From: Schistosoma haematobium
Taxonomy: Eukaryota; Platyhelminthes; Trematoda; Strigeidida; Schistosomatidae
DNA: 64,000 bases
Reading direction: 5' to 3'
NCBI RefSeq assembly: GCF_000699445.3
Contig: NC_067195.1
Location: 63,339,591-63,403,590, forward strand
Shown here: one piece after another, positions 11,910-24,173 of the stretch
Layout: each line of letters begins with the position of its first letter
Position numbering within the stretch: position 1 is the first letter of the stretch
Made by a program: the position numbers and the translations under genes
The notes under the pieces: model-generated
The model's database searches: none
Told to the model about the DNA's origin: nothing
Seen by the model: the letters and a program-made list of their open reading frames with translations, nothing else

Positions 11910-12260
11910 TGTATAACTGTTTATTGATTACCGTCTCCAACAGTCACAGCCACTTTTTGGCTTGATCATGTACAACTATTATTTCCTATTTTATGGTGTG
12001 ATGTGGTCTGTTTGGCTTGTATATAAACCAAGTATGTTTGAAATGAATGATTCGTATAATGGAAGCTGGTTTTGGTGTTCTAGACTTAACTAGCAGGGCT
12101 AGGAGGAAAAGGGGCCAATAAGGATGCTAGGCTGTTCATGACGATCGATGCGTCATTGGTATGGCACAGTGATAAGATTGTATAAGTTGTATTCTGATTG
12201 GGGAATAAGTCATGTGATAATTAGCCGGGCTTAAAAGTCACAACAGTATTTATATTAAAT
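11910..12260 (-). repeat. Diverged interspersed repeat, copy B
   Basis: The reverse complement of 11940-12040 matches copy A at 9560-9690. It sits between the gag and pol relics of the Gypsy element, so it is probably another insertion (perhaps a solo LTR of a different family). No coding potential. Confidence 0.5.
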
Positions 12261-12419
12261 GACTCTTGGATTCAAAGTAACTCACATGCTCTATATGTAA
12301 CATCCAACGCTAAAACGTTGACAGAGTCAGATCCTTTTGAAAAACATTCGAATTTGCTCCAGAACACATTGGAATGTTGTACTATTAGGAAAGCTATACT
12401 GTATTTACAACATGGAGTG

Positions 12420-13830
12420 TAACCAGTTTTCCGCCCGAAACGACAAGTAACTTATGCCTCCATGAATAAGGTTGATAAAGAACTCGAGCGGTTAAAGAAA
12501 ACTTGGAGTTATACAACCAGTTACTTTCTCATTATGGTCAGCTCCTATGGTTATAGTTCAAAAAGCCAACTGAACTATTCGTCTATGTGGTGATTACTCT
12601 ACTGGACTAAATAATGCTTTGCAAAATCATTCATATCCACTACCTTGACCTGAAGATTTATTCATAAAACTTAATGATGGACGTTATTTTGCAAAACTCG
12701 ATTTATCTGATGTCTGTTTTCAGGTGAATGTTGATACTGATTCTAAATGTTTTCTGACCATAAATACTCATCTTGCACTTTACCAAAACAAAAGATTGCT
12801 ATTCGGTATAAAACCATCTCCCGAAATTTTTCAACAGTTAATAGTTATTGTGATATCGAATCTTGATGGTGCTGGCGCCTACTTGGATGATATTGTTATG
12901 GATTATTGTCTCGTTTGAATAAATTGCTTGCAAAAATATCAGAGTCTGGTTTTCAACTGCAAAAAGTAATTGTGCACTATTTCTTGGATCTTTTAAGTAT
13001 CTTGGATTTGGATTTGATAAACACGGTCGTCGACCGGATCCGGATAATATATATACCAATAAACAAATGCTTCCGCTGACTGATATAATGGCATTGCAAT
13101 CATTGTCGAGCATGAATGAATATTATAGCGTATTTATTCTGGCCTTGCAGACACTACACCGTCTGTTAAATCAGCTCTTAACAGCTAATACAACATGGAA
13201 ATGGTCAGATGAGTGTTAAAATTCCTTAGATAATATCAAGAAAATCTCATACTCTCATTTATTACTGACTCATTACCACCCGAAATAGGCGATAGTTGTT
13301 TCCGCTGACACTTTTGATTATGGTATTGGATCTGTTATCAGCCACCATTTTCCAAAAGGTGAGGGAAAACCTCTAGCTCATCCATTGAGATCTCTAAATG
13401 CGACAACGAAAGTATAGTCAAATAGAAAATGTAGGGTTGACTTTGATTTTCGCTATCAAGAAGTTTCATAAAACGACTTATGAGTGTCTACTTACATTGT
13501 TTATGGGCCTCAAACACATTCTTTCGATTTTCAGGTCCAAGTTCGGCGTCCTAGTGTTTATTGCTAATCGCTTGCAACGTTTGCCCATGATATAAATCTA
13601 CAACAAATTTCAGTCAAACCGATGCTTTCTAGATTCATTGCAAGGCAGGAGTTCGAAACGAAGATTTTGTCATTGCCACTGTATCTCTGGCAGTAGATAT
13701 TAACCAGATACCACAAACCGCAACACAAGTAGCACCTCTGTCAACAAGGGATACTAAATGTACTAATTAAACAAACGGTGAGCTTAAAGGCGTTATTCGT
13801 TATCTCCTGATGGAATGACTTGTTTAACAT
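12420..13830 (+). pseudogene. Gypsy-type pol relic (RT and RNase H)
   Basis: Plus strand, several frames with stops. RT: NDGRYFAKLDLSD at about 12670, then FLTINTHLALYQNKRLLFGI and AYLDDIVM (12724-12918; the catalytic box is YLDD). RNase H: IVVSADTFDYGIGSVISHHF near 13300 and KYSQIENVGLTLIFAIKKFH at 13398-13595, followed by a decayed connection region. Motif order and wording fit a Ty3/Gypsy element different from the young CsRn1-like one at 51 kb. It is probably the same insertion as the gag relic at 10362-11540. Confidence 0.75.
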
Positions 13831-13994
13831 ACTAGAGATGGGTGGTGATTTTGTGGAAGCAAATTTAATTTTCATTATAAGTTCCATCATCTTTGCATGT
13901 TAATCATTCCGACCATTTAAAACTCAAAATCATTTAAACTCATCACATAAAGCTTTATGAAAAAACTTAGAAAATCTATTTGAGAAGTTATATT

Positions 13995-16900
13995 TCAAAC
14001 AGCGAATTTGAAGAACCTACTATGATTCACTGCATTTGGCGTCTGGATCTCAACACGCTCGGAAAATTGGGTTTTAATGGAGTTTTTGAAAAGTGCCTTA
14101 ACTTTATAAATGTAATTTTGGTCTTCTGATATGTCCATAATTATATTATTCAAATGTCCATCAACCCGATATTTCATAACTGAGAGTATAATTAACTTCG
14201 GTTTTAGACGTCGATGAACGCGAACCAATAAATAGTATGATAGACACTCGCTGAATTTCTCACTTATCTTATTCCAACTGAGTAAATGAATTGAACCTTC
14301 TGCAATGGCAGTGACTGTCAAGCCTTCCACTTTGGGAAAATCTAAAAATACATTAAAGTATGATTATATTTGAAGATATGAAGAAGGGAAAAGAGAGTTG
14401 TCAACAAATATACACATTTAGATACCGTAGATACGTATAAACAATAAACAATGGTATTTTATACAAACATATCTGTTTACTCATTTCGGGATAGGATATT
14501 TAAGTGACCATGTGACTGTCAGTTGCATTTATTCGACTCTGTTGGTTAATTTTTGCTCAGTTGTGGGATTAATTCGAATGTCTTACCTACTAATCAGTAT
14601 TGTTAAACTCTGAATAAAATACTGATAATCATTACTAGACTTAAAGAAGAATGGAAGACATGATACTGGAAAATAAATACTGAAATTAAAAGAATAGTGA
14701 TTTTTATTAACATAAATCATACAGACACGGGACTAAGGTTTTTCAGTCATGTGTAGTCATTTTTAAATTATCCCGCTAGGAATAAATTCGATTATGATTT
14801 AAATGTCAACTGAGTCGCTATACGTATAAACGGGATAAAAGTAGAAGACATTTAAAACTGCTCAGCTGTCAATTGCTGCACAGATGAATTATGCATTATG
14901 CCAAAATGGTGTAGTAAAGAATCTCAGTGGTGGATACACTGTACATGAGGACGAATCGGACGAAATTGGAAAGTTCACTCTTAATAAACACAAATTTATA
15001 GTTGCTAGTTGGCCTGAAAACAAACTTAATCAACAATAAGTGAAAATCACCACCTTTTAAAATACATGACCTGTCCTTTACGTACAGAATTCAAGCATGG
15101 AAACAAAGAAACAATAAAAAGAATGTCGATATTTCAGTGAAGAAAGTGTTCTTTTGGATAATGATATTTTCTTAAACTGTACAGTCGTAATTCCACTTAA
15201 TTTTACAATATGTACTCTATAATGAGATATAATGTTCACCACTAAGCTGTTATTCATTTCATCACAAATTTAATGCACAATACTCCGTGTCAGGCGGAGA
15301 TCGTGTAGCTTAAGTTGTTCATCACTGAGGGTGATCCTTCCTTTGAAATACATATTTTATAAAAAAAATCATCTGGATTTCGTCGACTGTCCCCTATTAT
15401 AGAAGTTACATTTTCATAAACTCGTAATCATCTTAAGTGTTCCGCTTCCTTCGAAAATCCTACGCAAACGATCATCTCTTTTAAAATCAACTCAGCTTCA
15501 CTAATTGAAACAGACTTGGCTGACAACAGCGCTGACTAGAAATTATATTTCTAAAACGAATTCACTACTTTTATGAGTCCGATTACAGAGATTTCATTGG
15601 TCGGCTAAAATGACGCTTTTGACTGGTTGGAAAATGGTAGGGCTTCTAAAATAAGTTTCATACCCTTAAACATTATTCCTATTAATCGTATTCTATTATT
15701 ATATTGATCTATAAATATTTGAGACACGTTGACTTATTGACACTTTGGACGGTTTGTATTCATGTCAACACAATGCGGTTTAGATCAGTCTAATGAAGTC
15801 CTAAATTCGTCACTAAAATACAACTCTTGGTGATACTAAGTGACAGTGTCAATATAAATCTAATCCACTTGCAAAGGGATCTACATTTTGCGTTAATCCA
15901 ATGCTACTATTAAACATATCTAGTTGTATTCATTCAATCCCATTCATTCATTACTAGTGTATATGCTAGTGAATTCAATTATTGAAATATTTACTTAAAA
16001 ACATTTGTATTCTAGGTCTTACTAAATTCATTTATCCTCAGCCTTCGATTATAAAGATAACAAATATAACACAAACAATAACATGTTTAAAAGATGTTAC
16101 TTTGAAGAATGCTCTAAAAATGCACTTCATATTTAAATAATCAATGTTTTCTGTCGAAACAAAGCAGAAACTTGGTGATGTTAGTTCTTGAGAACATATT
16201 TCTGATAGATTACATTCCGAAGGTATCTATTTAGAAGTGAGCGGGCTAAAATACGAGTGGAAAAAGGCGCACGCCAGTAAGAGTGAGCTTCAGAGGGTGC
16301 ACTTTGTTAAAGGAGATCATTGTCAAAAAGAATAACAGTTTTAATGGTGTGAAACATGTTCGATTTATCCTCTATCCCTTTGCCTTACGACTAGTCGGAA
16401 ATGTATTTATCTAAACGTGTGATGAAGAGTCTACTCTTAACAAATAATGTAATTTTCCAAATTCGGTCACAAATTGCTACAGTTAATACCCTAGTTCTAT
16501 TATCTCGTACATCTGTTTAGAAGAGTTGGGATATAATCTATTGAAAGGGATGTTTATGGATTGGATTTCCAACAGATCAAGAGCATGTCAGACAATTTCA
16601 GGTGGCCGAAAATGCGAAGGTCATAAGCTTGATTACGACTAAGTATTTGCAATAAAAATGCAATAATATATAAAATGTATTCGTAACTGTTTTTTTTTTG
16701 GGGGGGGGGATAAAATATTTGATTAGAGTTAAAACTGAAACAACTATGTACGAAATCAGCTAATTGCATTCTAGGAGATAGTTTTTACTCCTTACCGGAA
16801 TGGATTTGCAATATATGTGGAGCAATAAAAACGAAAACATGCCTAAATTTTATAATCAAAAATTCATAGTCAGCGTCATTCATTAAATGTTGGCGTGTTT

Positions 16901-19900
16901 GGCAACAAGGATCAAATGACTAGGTTTTATTGAGAAATAATGAGATGAACAGGTGGAACATATAAGGTGGGCCTCATGGAATTATTAATAATATTATTAA
17001 TGTACGGTTATTAAGTAAGTATATAGTTTACATAATCATTTGTTTCAGTTGAAACCGTACTTAGATTTACGTTTGGCAGATAGAAACGTTTAAACAGCTT
17101 CTTAACATTAGTTAGCTTGAATAAGCATCCAAATACACTTCTACAATATCTTATACATGCGTAATACAACAAAGGTTACCTATCCCATCAGAGGCAGTGT
17201 ATATGATGGAGTCTTCAACAATCAGGTAACCTTTAGCGACGTTATATGACAGACGAAAATTTTGATTTGCAGATTCATCATTTGACAGCGTTAGCATTCA
17301 TACCGGTCGTAGATATCATGGGTGTATTTAGTAGTCGAATAGAGTTACCGTTCTGCATAGTGAATGACGAGGAAATCAAAGAGTTAGCAAACTATTTTAA
17401 AGACATCTTGATCGTGAGACCAGAAGGACATGGAGGACTCATCGAATCGATTTTTCAAATCGCACTGTGAAACTCCTAGGATTCTGTTGTAGAAGGCCAC
17501 AAGACGGACAACAACGGTACATAAAAAGAAGCATAAGAAGGTAGCAATACATACAGAACTTGTAGTAGATGGTCGATAATGGACTATATATGTGGAATAG
17601 CACATAATTCGAATATTCAAATCTAAATACGTTAAACTGTCTTACGAAAAAACGAACAGTGCTGTGAAGGGGTGACATAAATGTTTGCTCGCGCTTGTAT
17701 TAATGAGAACCAATCCCAAATACGCGTTTGTCTTAAATGTCTTCACAAACGCATCGATCTAGACACTGCTAATCTACTGTTTGTCTGTCATTGTCAAACC
17801 ATATGTTGAATAAGAAGATCTTTGAAATAGTGTATTCGAAGAGGACAGTCTGTTTAATGCAACATCAAAGCGTGCAAAACAGAGATGAAGTCAAAAAGCC
17901 TAAACAAACAGATAAATGGAATAAACGTACATTCGCTTCAGTAGTTTCGTTATACTATCAAACGTACATGAAATATAACTAATACGTACCTAATTTAAAT
18001 GTCAAAGTTAATTCAACGTATTGTACTTGCACTATCATGTCCTTTTGAGAGGTGGTAGCTTCATTAATTCAGCTTCAATCAAAGTATCTTGGGATTTCAA
18101 ATCAATTAACTTACTGGTAGTTTGTTTATGAATGAAATACCTAATTTAGAATACAACCCTTGTAGTTTAACTATCCCAACCACATATACTACTATAAATA
18201 TCACTGTTCAATCCCATCTACAGTGAAATTTTACTGATAAGCTGCATTGCATTTGCTTCAAAATACTGCGAGTAAAATGACTCATCTGTCATCTGTGGAA
18301 ACGAAAACGACCTGTATATTGTCTGTTTACATGACAGCGTTTCAATATGTCAGAGAACTTTGTTATTTAAGTTTAAAAATACGGAATTACCTTGTTCAGT
18401 TGGACACCTGTCTTCTTCATCGGGATCTGGGAGTTGAGAGTTATGAAGATTTTCAAGAAAAATATTCCTTTGATCATTGCCTAGATAATCGGATAAAAAT
18501 AATAAGTATTTCAATATCACTTTGTCGAACAATTTAAAATTAATGGTCCATTGAAAATGCTTGTATTGTAATCAAATGGTCGTTTCTTGTTTATACGATT
18601 ATCGAAATCTTGCACAGCAAATGAATGCTGTTTAGCTGTCTGTTTGATTTAAATATCTACTTGTCAACTTTGATCATCATCGATGTTTTAAATGTAAAAC
18701 CTACTGGAATCAATCCACGCTTCATGAAGTCATCACTTTGTTCGTGAGAAACTTAAGGGATAAGTGAAACTATGTTTATGGTTGTAAGCACACAGTTTAC
18801 TACTCTCATTTTCCTTATCACTGTTGTATCGTTGTCTACATTGACTCCATTTTTTGATCTACTGTTATAAAGAGTAACAACCTGAATATATATATTCTAT
18901 TACAAAAGATACTGTACTTAACAACGCTCTCTTCAATGTCTCAATTATAAAAGGTGTTTAACATTGAGCATTGTCGTAAACTGAGATTAACGGGATACAA
19001 ATTAATCGTGTACATGATGAATAGTTGGCTTATTGCTAAACTAAATATCGTCTAGACACCACATTTAATTAAAAGTGAAATTTTAACTGACTACTACATT
19101 TCAAAACGTATTTTATTCAGCAACATACCACTCTCATACGAATTCAAAGTTTAAATACAGCGATATTGCAGACACCACTATGCTAACAAACTAGTGGAGG
19201 AAACACACTCAAATTCTAAAGGCTTATTAATTTGTGTCTGTATGCTATGAAATTGCTCGGTAATCAATCCATTTGATCATATAAAATATAAAACTTTAAA
19301 CAACATCGATATAGGAATACAAGATTAATGTTTATTCCAGTATCTTTTTTTCATACCTCTTGTAGGTTTTACTTCCACTTATCAAATTTTATAAAGCAAA
19401 ATACGCTTATTGAACACTTCTGTGAGGTGTTTTATGTTTGTAGGATGATGAACATACAACAATAATATTTAACAATATATAAGTTAAAGCTGTAGACTGA
19501 ATGCAACGATCTAACAGTTTTCATATCGACCAGATTTAGCTTAGTGCCCCATTATCTACTGCAGTGTTCACAATAAAACACTTTCACTTGACATACAAGA
19601 TTGACAAATATTATAGCTTGGTTAATTTTTCAATATCTTTACAAATCTACAGCGCTTGAAGCTGTTATATATACACTTATGTTGGGTGCGTATTCAGCTT
19701 CAATTGCAAACTGGTTTAAAACGAATATTACCAGGTAGAATTATAGAGATTATGCATTTAAATGTCATTCACCATATTTTAGATAATACTTACCAATGTT
19801 ATGTGGTATAGAGCTGACTTCGGTGTAACCGGACTGATCTAAGCATTGAAGAGTATAAGATGTATTTGATTTCAAAAAATTCAACGATGAATCCCCACTC

Positions 19901-22615
19901 CCTCTCTTGTATGTGCATCGTCCAGCAGTGTTTTGATAACTGCCAACAACAGAAAGTTTACAATCACTTCCAGCTAAAGTTTCAAAACTGCAATAGTGAG
20001 TTACTGTTCCAGTTTTGTTGTCGGTCAGTGCATATTGTTTCCAACTACCCTCTAGTTTCCCATCTAATTAAATATATACACCCATTAGGATAAAAAAATA
20101 AAACTTCAATCAACAGAGCATAGTAATTATTGAAAAATTAGAATATAAAATGCTTGAAGAAAGGATCAGCTGCTGAAATAATTACAAGCATTCAGTAAGA
20201 AAAATGCCTAAATGAAGATAATTTTATTTTCATATCTTCTATGTTTACCAGTTTATGTACAGCGTAGTTGGTGTTAAATCTGTGATTTATTTTCAATTCG
20301 ACGACTGATTAAAACATTAACTAGATCATTTTGTGATGGCTGATCAAAAGTTATTCATTTGATCCGATTCTCTTGTATCTACACCGGTCCCATAATAACA
20401 ACAATTATATGAATAAAAGTTAAGTAACAGAAGAATTTGTGATCACTGTAATGCATTAGGAATCGGTCCGAATTGTTTCAGCCATACCTGTTTTTCGGCA
20501 TCAAGACTAACATAAAATAAGGATTATTTCAATTTTATCACATTTTTATGACGAATCAAATCATTGATTTATTGCTTCATAGAACTGTTTTTGTGATAAA
20601 TTTTATCTGGGAATGATATTTGTGCTCCTAATACGAATCCTAATATGTACAGAAACAAATTTTGTCACATAATATTTATACATTAAACATTTTGACTGAC
20701 CTTCTGGTGTGATGTTAAAAATACTTGTACTTAATATTGTTCCATTAAAACTGATTTGAACAATGAAAGGTTTACAATATATCGCATGAAGAGGTATTAT
20801 ATTATCCGAAACATTCCAGTTTATTACATGACCTAATGAAGTATTCACTATGATTCCAGGCATCCTTTCACTAGACTTTTCACTTGAAATATATATTGTC
20901 CGACCAAATCTGTTTATTTGAATTTTCAAGTCTTCAAATAAATTTTTCACTGAAAGAAATGAAAAATAAGCTAGCTAAAAAACTGATTTCCGTATATCTG
21001 TATACATAAGGTTGTTATATTAATTGATAATTAAGTATGCACAAAGCCTATCAATAAAGTGAAATCAAAATAGTATGTGTAGATATAATTATAAACTTCA
21101 CTAGTATAGGGGTTGTGGAGATTATAAGGTTTTTGACTGAGATCATGAACCGATTGACGTTAGACCACCACAATAGAAAACCTGGAAGCACTGGACGGCC
21201 GTTTCGTCCTATTGTGGGACTCGTAGATGCGCACTGCTGAGAAGTCCCACAATAGGACGAAACGGCCGTCCAGCGCTTCAAGGTTTTCGATTGTGGTGGT
21301 CTAACATCAATCGGTTCATGATCTCAATTATAAACTACACATTTGACTTCAATGTGAAAATTAGGATTAAGTTATAAATTGTCATCAACGGAGAATTTCT
21401 CGAATCTATTGGAAATTATATACCATTATATGACACTATACAGCTTGTTATGCAACAGAAAAATAAATTGTCGATAAAATAATCGTATTATTGTTTCCGT
21501 TACACAATAATAAATAAATAAAGGTCAGAGAAACAAATACCAGATAAACAATTCTTATGCATAAACGTTAGCTTTAAATTATAAGCAAAGATGGATGGTT
21601 GCTAGCAGTGGAATCCAGGACGCGAGTTTCGTCCTACTTGGGAACAATCAATATTTAGGTCATTTCGTAACTGGAGATGTGAAAATAACTGTTCAAAATT
21701 AAATGCGAATATTTATTATGAAAGCTATGAATAACTGTTTCTTTTTATTAAAACAATACAATGATGTGATACTGTTGTGGTGTTTAAAATATGATTTGCT
21801 GAATGCAAATTAAAATTTCTTAATAGCATACTTTCGATGATGATGAAGATAGCTGATATAAAACATAAATGACTGCCAACTTACAAAGTTACAGAATAAG
21901 GACATCTATTATTCACTAAAAATATCTGAACTGTTTCCTTAGAAATACAAAGTATACTAAAGATCACTATGGAGGAACTGACGACATATGTAAATAATCT
22001 TATAATTCCACAATCAGATTTACAAAATAGAAGCAGCTTGGAATCGATTTTAAAAATATGTAATACGTTGAGTTATATAATGAATTCAAAGTGAAAATTT
22101 CACAGAAAACGATAGTATTGCGTTAAGTACACATTAAATTAAAATTATGACGTTTCTTAAAATGTTCAATGAGGCAATGATCAATCTATTGAGCAAATTA
22201 AACTAAGTAAACACAATTCAGCATTTCCAAGTTATTTCAATTTCAATTACACGAATCTTGATGATCCTGGTATAATCTATTTAACAGAATTGTGACACTG
22301 ACGATCACATAGTAAATGCTCTGTTTCTGTATAGAAAATAAAACTTCAAATAATGTAAATAAATCATACTAGTCAATTCTACACAAACAGAAAGCAGATA
22401 CGGACAGTCATGAACCAGATTAAATGTCGGTAGTGATACTAACATGTGTATGATCAACGGTCCAACAAACTAAATTATATAGGGAATTCATTCGATTTAA
22501 TGGATCGACAACAAATTTATTTGTTGACAATTATTATAGCCATAACTCACTTACCCGGAATGACCTGAATAGTGAGCAGAAGAGTTAATAGAAACATGGA
22601 GACACATCTCATCAT
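13995..22615 (-). CDS. Secreted fibronectin-III-like protein, minus-strand member of a divergent pair
   Basis: Exons (minus): 22615-22555 (signal peptide), 20949-20701, 20063-19794, 18426-18391 (36 nt) and 14341 to 14021 or 13995. Acceptors end in AG, donors are GT (GTAAGT, GTCAGT, GTAAGT, GTAATT), and all junctions are phase 1. The product starts with MMRCVSMFLLTLLL and lacks a transmembrane segment. Exon 2 shares SDxxIPL and the ITP ending with exon 2 of the plus-strand gene. Exon 3 has paired Cys and NTSYTLQC. Exon 5 is FN3-like (LLSWNKIS, YIYKVKALF). The frame can run to a stop at 13995 (320 residues). A phase-1 donor GTAGGT after 14021 and the lack of an AATAAA just downstream suggest more 3' exons instead. 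Function unknown; host-interface secretion is inference. Confidence 0.65.
17246..17560 (+). pseudogene. MULE (Mutator-like) transposase fragment
   Basis: It lies in an intron of the minus-strand gene, on the opposite strand. 17246-17470 reads FDLQIHHLTALAFIPVVDIM, then ELANYFKDILI, RPEGHGG and FQIALWNS. After an in-frame stop, DSVVEGHKTDNNGT follows. This is the pattern of the region after the catalytic core of MULE transposases (LAFVP, YF-DT, LWN, RTNN-E). Only this piece remains, with stops; an inactive relic. Confidence 0.6.
18391..18426 (-). CDS. 36-nt symmetric micro-exon of the minus-strand secreted gene
   Basis: Acceptor CTCCCAG, 36 nt reading PDEEDRCPTEQ in phase 1, donor GTAATT. Its counterpart in the plus-strand gene (29247-29282) has the same length, the same phase, the same position in the exon order and the shared Cys-Pro, which supports both. 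Confidence 0.6.
21134..21330. repeat. Palindrome of two hammerhead-type repeats, head to head
   Basis: Arms 21134-21220 and 21244-21330 are near-perfect inverted copies around a 23-nt spacer. Each arm carries the repeat with GACGGCCGTTTCGTCC and ACCGATTGAYGTTAGACCACC, also present in part at 35345-35470 and 48265-48360. It lies in intron 1 of the minus-strand gene. Confidence 0.85.
21231..21276 (+). ncRNA. Hammerhead ribozyme-like motif, probably inactive
   Basis: Order of parts: stem I strand GCACTG, CTGAGAA (21237-21243), stem II GTCC/GGAC, GAAAC, short stem III GGCC, GTC (21268-21270), stem I strand CAGCGC. This is hammerhead type I layout, but the core should read CTGANGA; here the conserved G8 is A, which should cripple cleavage. 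Confidence 0.6.
21585..21650 (-). repeat. Truncated SM-alpha-type SINE with partial hammerhead
   Basis: The complement contains the 3' half of the schistosome SM-alpha hammerhead: TAGGACGAAACTCGCGTCCTGG followed by ATTCCACTGCTAGCAACC, ending CATCTTTGCTTAT. The CTGATGA part and the rest of the 5' side are missing. Same family as 44445-44606. Confidence 0.65.
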
Positions 22616-23339
22616 TTCCGTATCTTAATAATTACAAACACTAACCACATTCATTCAATTCATATTTATATGAACGCGAAGCAAAATAAATGACCGATTT
22701 CCAAACAGAAAAATGAGAATATATTTCGGATTTCTTACTTGTGTCTATTGTCTTGTTGAATTAGTCCTTTTGTAATGAACAGACATCACGGAAGTGGTTT
22801 GATATTTCACGTGTGTTTCGAGTCACTATGTGACGGTATTTATGAAATGAAACACAATACATTCACTTTGTAGTATCTCGGCTAATTAAAATATAATCTG
22901 TCTGGAATTATTTGGAAGTCCACAGTCTCTAGATGACCGAATCGGATCTATGAGCTGATCAAAACCGTGTTTTTCACTCTATGTTAAACCGAAATATTGA
23001 AAAATATCAAAATGATTTACATAGATTTTATTGTAATAAAAACGCGTTGTGAAAGCAGTTTTCATGATACAGACTACTTATCAGAGTCTTAGGTATTTGG
23101 TTTTAATGTGATATGTGTTGACACAAATGGCAGGCGAAACTCTGGTATTTCCTAACTAAGGAACAGCTGTTGAAAAATACTTATTTATAATAAAATTAAG
23201 GTACATCGACGGTCAGTAAGCTGAAGCCAGGTCAATATATTTGTCATTTAATAGTTTGGATGTGAAACAAGTTTACAAAGAAAATTCACCAAAATCTGAG
23301 GATAAAGATAGAGACGAGAAATAATACTTGCAAAAAAAT
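22253..23339. repeat. Left arm of 1087-bp inverted repeat
   Basis: The reverse complement matches 24174-25260 base for base with no net indel: paired positions sum to 47513 at both ends and at both start codons. I noticed one mismatch (in CTGTTTGTGTAG against CTGTTTGTATAG). The arm holds the promoter, first exon and start of intron 1 of the minus-strand gene. The boundary at 23339 borders a PLE relic. Confidence 0.95.
22663..22670 (-). promoter_or_regulatory. TATA box of the minus-strand secreted gene
   Basis: TATAAATA on the minus strand, about 48 nt upstream of the start codon at 22615. It lies in the inverted repeat arm and is therefore identical to the one at 24843-24850. Confidence 0.6.
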
Positions 23340-24173
23340 GACTGTCAGCTTGGCAAAAAATATTAGTTCCCATATTGTAATTTAGAACAACATATAAAAG
23401 CGAACAATATTGTTTTCGCTTAGATCCTCATCAGGATTTACTCTAATATACAGTAATATTCTTTTAAGGAATTAATAAAATAAATGGTTACTTGCTCCAA
23501 ACATACACGACTCACTTAAACCCACTGGATCGAACACACTGCGAGTATATGGTTAAACCAATGTGTTCAAGACAGGTCTTCCTCTTCGTCCAGTTTTAGA
23601 TATGTATAATTCGCCTCATCATAAAGCTGCAAAGTGGCTAGTTCAAATCCTAGATCCCTTACGCAAAATAGTCGTCAAGACAAGCGTGAAAGACGTCTTC
23701 GATTTCATCTCCAAAGTCTAACATATGAACTTAAATGTGAAAGGGATGATATCTTTAGATGTCGCCCCCATGTTCACTAATGCACCTTTAACTGAAACTA
23801 TTGACTTTGTTTGCCAACAACTACTTGATAAACAAATTAATATTGGTATTCCCGAGATTAGTCTCAAAGATTTACTTTTGAAATATACAATGAATGTCCA
23901 TTTTGTCTTTAGTAACACATATCATAGATAAATTGATGGCATAGCGATGGGCTCACCTCTAGGTGCTATCCTTGTGGATATTTATCTTGCGAAACTAGAA
24001 AACGGACCTGTCAAATATGTTATAATTAAGCTTGACTTCTACTATCGTTACGTTGATAACACTTTCATTATTCTCGATCAGAACATTAGAAAAGAAGAAC
24101 TATTAGAACTATTTAACAACAAACATCCAGCAATTAAATTTACATATGAAGAGGAAATAGAAAGTTTAAAATG
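23340..24173 (+). pseudogene. Penelope-like element RT relic in the palindrome spacer
   Basis: Plus strand, broken frames. Around 23590-23700 it reads MYNSPHHKAAKWLVQILDPL and VVKTSVKDVFDFIS. 23725-23931 gives VKGMISLDVAPMFTNAPLTE, and after a stop 23947-24174 gives MGSPLGAILVDIYLAKLE and YYRYVDNTFIILD. These are RT motifs of Penelope-like elements (SLDV-LFTN-PL, AMGSPL, RYVDD-TF). Here the catalytic YVDD reads YVDN, and stops are present, so it is dead. A motif at 23398-23460 (GCGAACAATATTG, CTCATCAGGATTTACTCTAATATACAG) recurs near 34720 and, inverted, 35740, and may be a PLE end. Confidence 0.8.

Noticed and set aside
16691..16710. Poly-T/poly-G run as a functional element.
   Set aside because: A simple homopolymer run, possibly a sequencing weak spot.
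16793..16840. A minus-strand MFSFLLLHIYCKSIP stretch before a GTAAGG donor looked like another signal-peptide exon.
   Set aside because: The exit phase is 0, not 1 as in the gene family, there is no TATA box, and no following exon fits.
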